In this document: positions 30,234-31,732 of the stretch, piece by piece
Layout of the letters: the number at the start of each line of letters is the position of its first letter
Numbering within the stretch: position 1 is the first letter of the stretch
From: a virus
Length of the DNA: 31,732 nt
Strand: one strand, 5' to 3'
IMG/VR virus record: IMGVR_UViG_3300027801_000096
Coordinates: 1-31,732 of that record
Program-made: the position numbers and the translations under genes
The notes under the pieces: model-generated
What the model saw: the letters and a program-made list of their open reading frames with translations, nothing else
The model's database searches: none
Told to the model about the DNA's origin: nothing

Positions 30234-31732
30234 ATGGCAATATTAAAACCTTCTGAATATATGCAAGCTGTAAAAGACGCTAGTGGGCTAAGAGATTTAC
30301 AGCGTACTAACCAAGCAAGAAGTGATTTCCAAGAGTTTACTCCAGACATAAAAAGAAAATCTGCAGGTTTAAAACTAGGAGCTCAACCTGAAACACGTTC
30401 TATGATTAGAAAGAATGTTGACGGTAGTTACGGCACAGACACAGGACTTGATGAGCTTAATAAAACAGGAAAAATTACAGGGAATAAAGTTGGTTTAATA
30501 GACCCGAATAAAGCTCCGCCTCCAAGTGAAGCTGCTATGAAAATTAATTATAATCAATACCAAAATACAGTTGACGATAGATTTAAAAACGCAAGTGTTA
30601 CTGGTCTTACACCTAATATATTTGGTTCATCATTCGGAAGAGCTATAGATTCATTAGCTGGGGACAAAGATTATTTACTTAATGCAGATGGTGAGCCGAT
30701 AAGTGGGACTGGAGCCATAGGTCGTGCTATTTTTGGTAGTACGGGTGTAAATGAAATTGACGAATACCAAACAAAAAAAGCTATAGCTGCAAAAATAAAT
30801 CCTGGAGGTTTTGTAGAAGGTATAAAAGATGTTGATACCTATTTAGAATATGGACAACCTAATATGAAACCTGGTCCTGCAGCAGATGAATTACAATCTA
30901 GAATAAATAAAAAGAGAATGGACAGGCTTTCTACAACATTAGATTTTACTAAAGATGAGCGAAAAGAATTAGATAGAGTTAGTAAACTTACAGACCCAAC
31001 CGAAAAAGATGAAGCTAGAATAACAATAGCTAAAAAAATAGATGTAAGAAGGCAAAGAGAAATATTAAATAAAATTAAAGATATGCCTGAAGGCCCAGTC
31101 AAAAGAGCTAATCTTGAAGAATTTAAAAGTAACTTGCGAGCATCTATTATTGAAGATGAAATAGTATATAGAGCAAAAGGAGATGGTAGTTTTGAAACTG
31201 TAGGAGTTCCTAAAATATTAGCAGAAATACAAGGTATACAAAATACTACTGACCCAAGTGAGATAACTAGTACTTTTCAAAATGTTACCCTTAACTCTGC
31301 TAATGATACTGTAAGAATGTCTATACAAAAAAGAGATGAGATTGTAAGACAAGCTAACATAGCTAAGTCTAGAGGTAATGAAAAAGAATTTATCCAACTT
31401 AAAAATCAATTGTTTGCACTCGATAACGGTATAGTTCTAGCACAAGGTATGCAAGGATTAAATGATATAGACGTAGGTGATACAAGAAGATTAAGTGCTG
31501 CTCTGTCAAATTCTTTAGGACGTAACGTACAAATTACACCAAGAGATGATGATTTTTTTGATGTTGTAGGTTTAGACGACCAGCCACGAAAAATGTCTGC
31601 TGCTGATATAAAGCGTAAAGGACGACTTATATTTGACCAAGCATATAAGAAACAAATGAATGATATAGCTATGGAGACAGCAAAACTAGAACTTAAAAAC
31701 AAATTAGAAATCAGGAAAGAAGCATTTAAATC
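30234..31732 (+). CDS. Long hydrophilic protein, unknown (3' truncated by window edge)
   Basis: The frame starting MAILKPSEYMQAVKDASGLR is open to the last base (about 499 residues) and therefore incomplete. AGGAT precedes the ATG, 8 bases after the upstream stop. It is Lys/Asp/Glu-rich and mainly helical, with no signal or clear membrane segment. Visible parts include 'RNVDGSYGTDTG'-type polar loops early, SSFGRAIDSLAGDKDYLLNA (about residues 130-149), charged helices (NKKRMDRLSTTLDFTKDERK) and FFDVVGLDDQPRKMSAADIK near the edge. Composition and length resemble the gp15-like protein here, and it follows a hydrophobic Gly/Ala protein as gp15 follows gp14, so an ejection-type virion protein is a reasonable but unproven guess. 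Confidence 0.75.
   Translation, partial: MAILKPSEYMQAVKDASGLRDLQRTNQARSDFQEFTPDIKRKSAGLKLGAQPETRSMIRKNVDGSYGTDTGLDELNKTGKITGNKVGLIDPNKAPPPSEAAMKINYNQYQNTVDDRFKNASVTGLTPNIFGSSFGRAIDSLAGDKDYLLNADGEPISGTGAIGRAIFGSTGVNEIDEYQTKKAIAAKINPGGFVEGIKDVDTYLEYGQPNMKPGPAADELQSRINKKRMDRLSTTLDFTKDERKELDRVSKLTDPTEKDEARITIAKKIDVRRQREILNKIKDMPEGPVKRANLEEFKSNLRASIIEDEIVYRAKGDGSFETVGVPKILAEIQGIQNTTDPSEITSTFQNVTLNSANDTVRMSIQKRDEIVRQANIAKSRGNEKEFIQLKNQLFALDNGIVLAQGMQGLNDIDVGDTRRLSAALSNSLGRNVQITPRDDDFFDVVGLDDQPRKMSAADIKRKGRLIFDQAYKKQMNDIAMETAKLELKNKLEIRKEAFK

Overview
The window is the virion-gene block of a tailed phage with T7-like (podovirus) particle architecture. All supported genes lie on the + strand and are packed with almost no gaps, mostly joined by TAATG or ATGA stop/start overlaps. 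It opens inside the large terminase gene and ends inside another long ORF, so the genome extends beyond both edges. The DNA is AT-rich and uses AGA for arginine heavily. The tail genes are the LamG/SPRY and 'FxPDLxIxKNR' types common in marine phages. A marine alphaproteobacterial host such as SAR11/Pelagibacter is therefore a reasonable guess, but it is an inference. No integrase, DNA polymerase, RNA polymerase, tRNA or CRISPR is visible.

Layout. (1) 1-5431, packaging and head: terminase large subunit (partial), a small Gly/Pro protein, portal, a Bbp19-like small protein, scaffold, a T7 gp13-like acyltransferase-fold protein, major capsid protein and a small probable decoration protein. A strong hairpin (5439-5471) closes this block, the same place where T7 has its late terminator. 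(2) 5484-16181, tail tube and ejection proteins: gp11-, gp12-, gp14-, gp15- and gp16-like genes in T7 order and of similar length. (3) 16207-21444, adsorption: a fibre with a T7 gp17-type N-terminus, decapeptide repeats and Ig-like domains, then three further adhesin-like or structural genes and a 53-aa ORF. (4) 21434-25043, a membrane and envelope block: a coiled-coil/TM protein, two small basic proteins, two proteins with signal peptides (one with a 153-codon nested ORF preceded by a good Shine-Dalgarno), a TM/coiled-coil protein and a three-TM holin candidate. (5) 25043-31732, a second run of virion-type genes: a 791-aa beta-rich protein reminiscent of gp12, a small helical protein, a protein with a GPSHDDGGIPV motif, a GNAT-like protein, a Gly/Ala-rich hydrophobic protein and a long hydrophilic ORF running off the window.

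DNA is packaged by the terminase through the portal into a scaffolded head. gp11/gp12 homologues build the tail, gp14-16 homologues are ejected to form the trans-envelope channel, and fibre genes recognise the host. The least explained part is block 4, where the phage encodes two proteins destined for export between membrane proteins, while no peptidoglycan-degrading enzyme can be recognised anywhere in the window. Assignments rest on motif and order recognition by eye; no database search was run.
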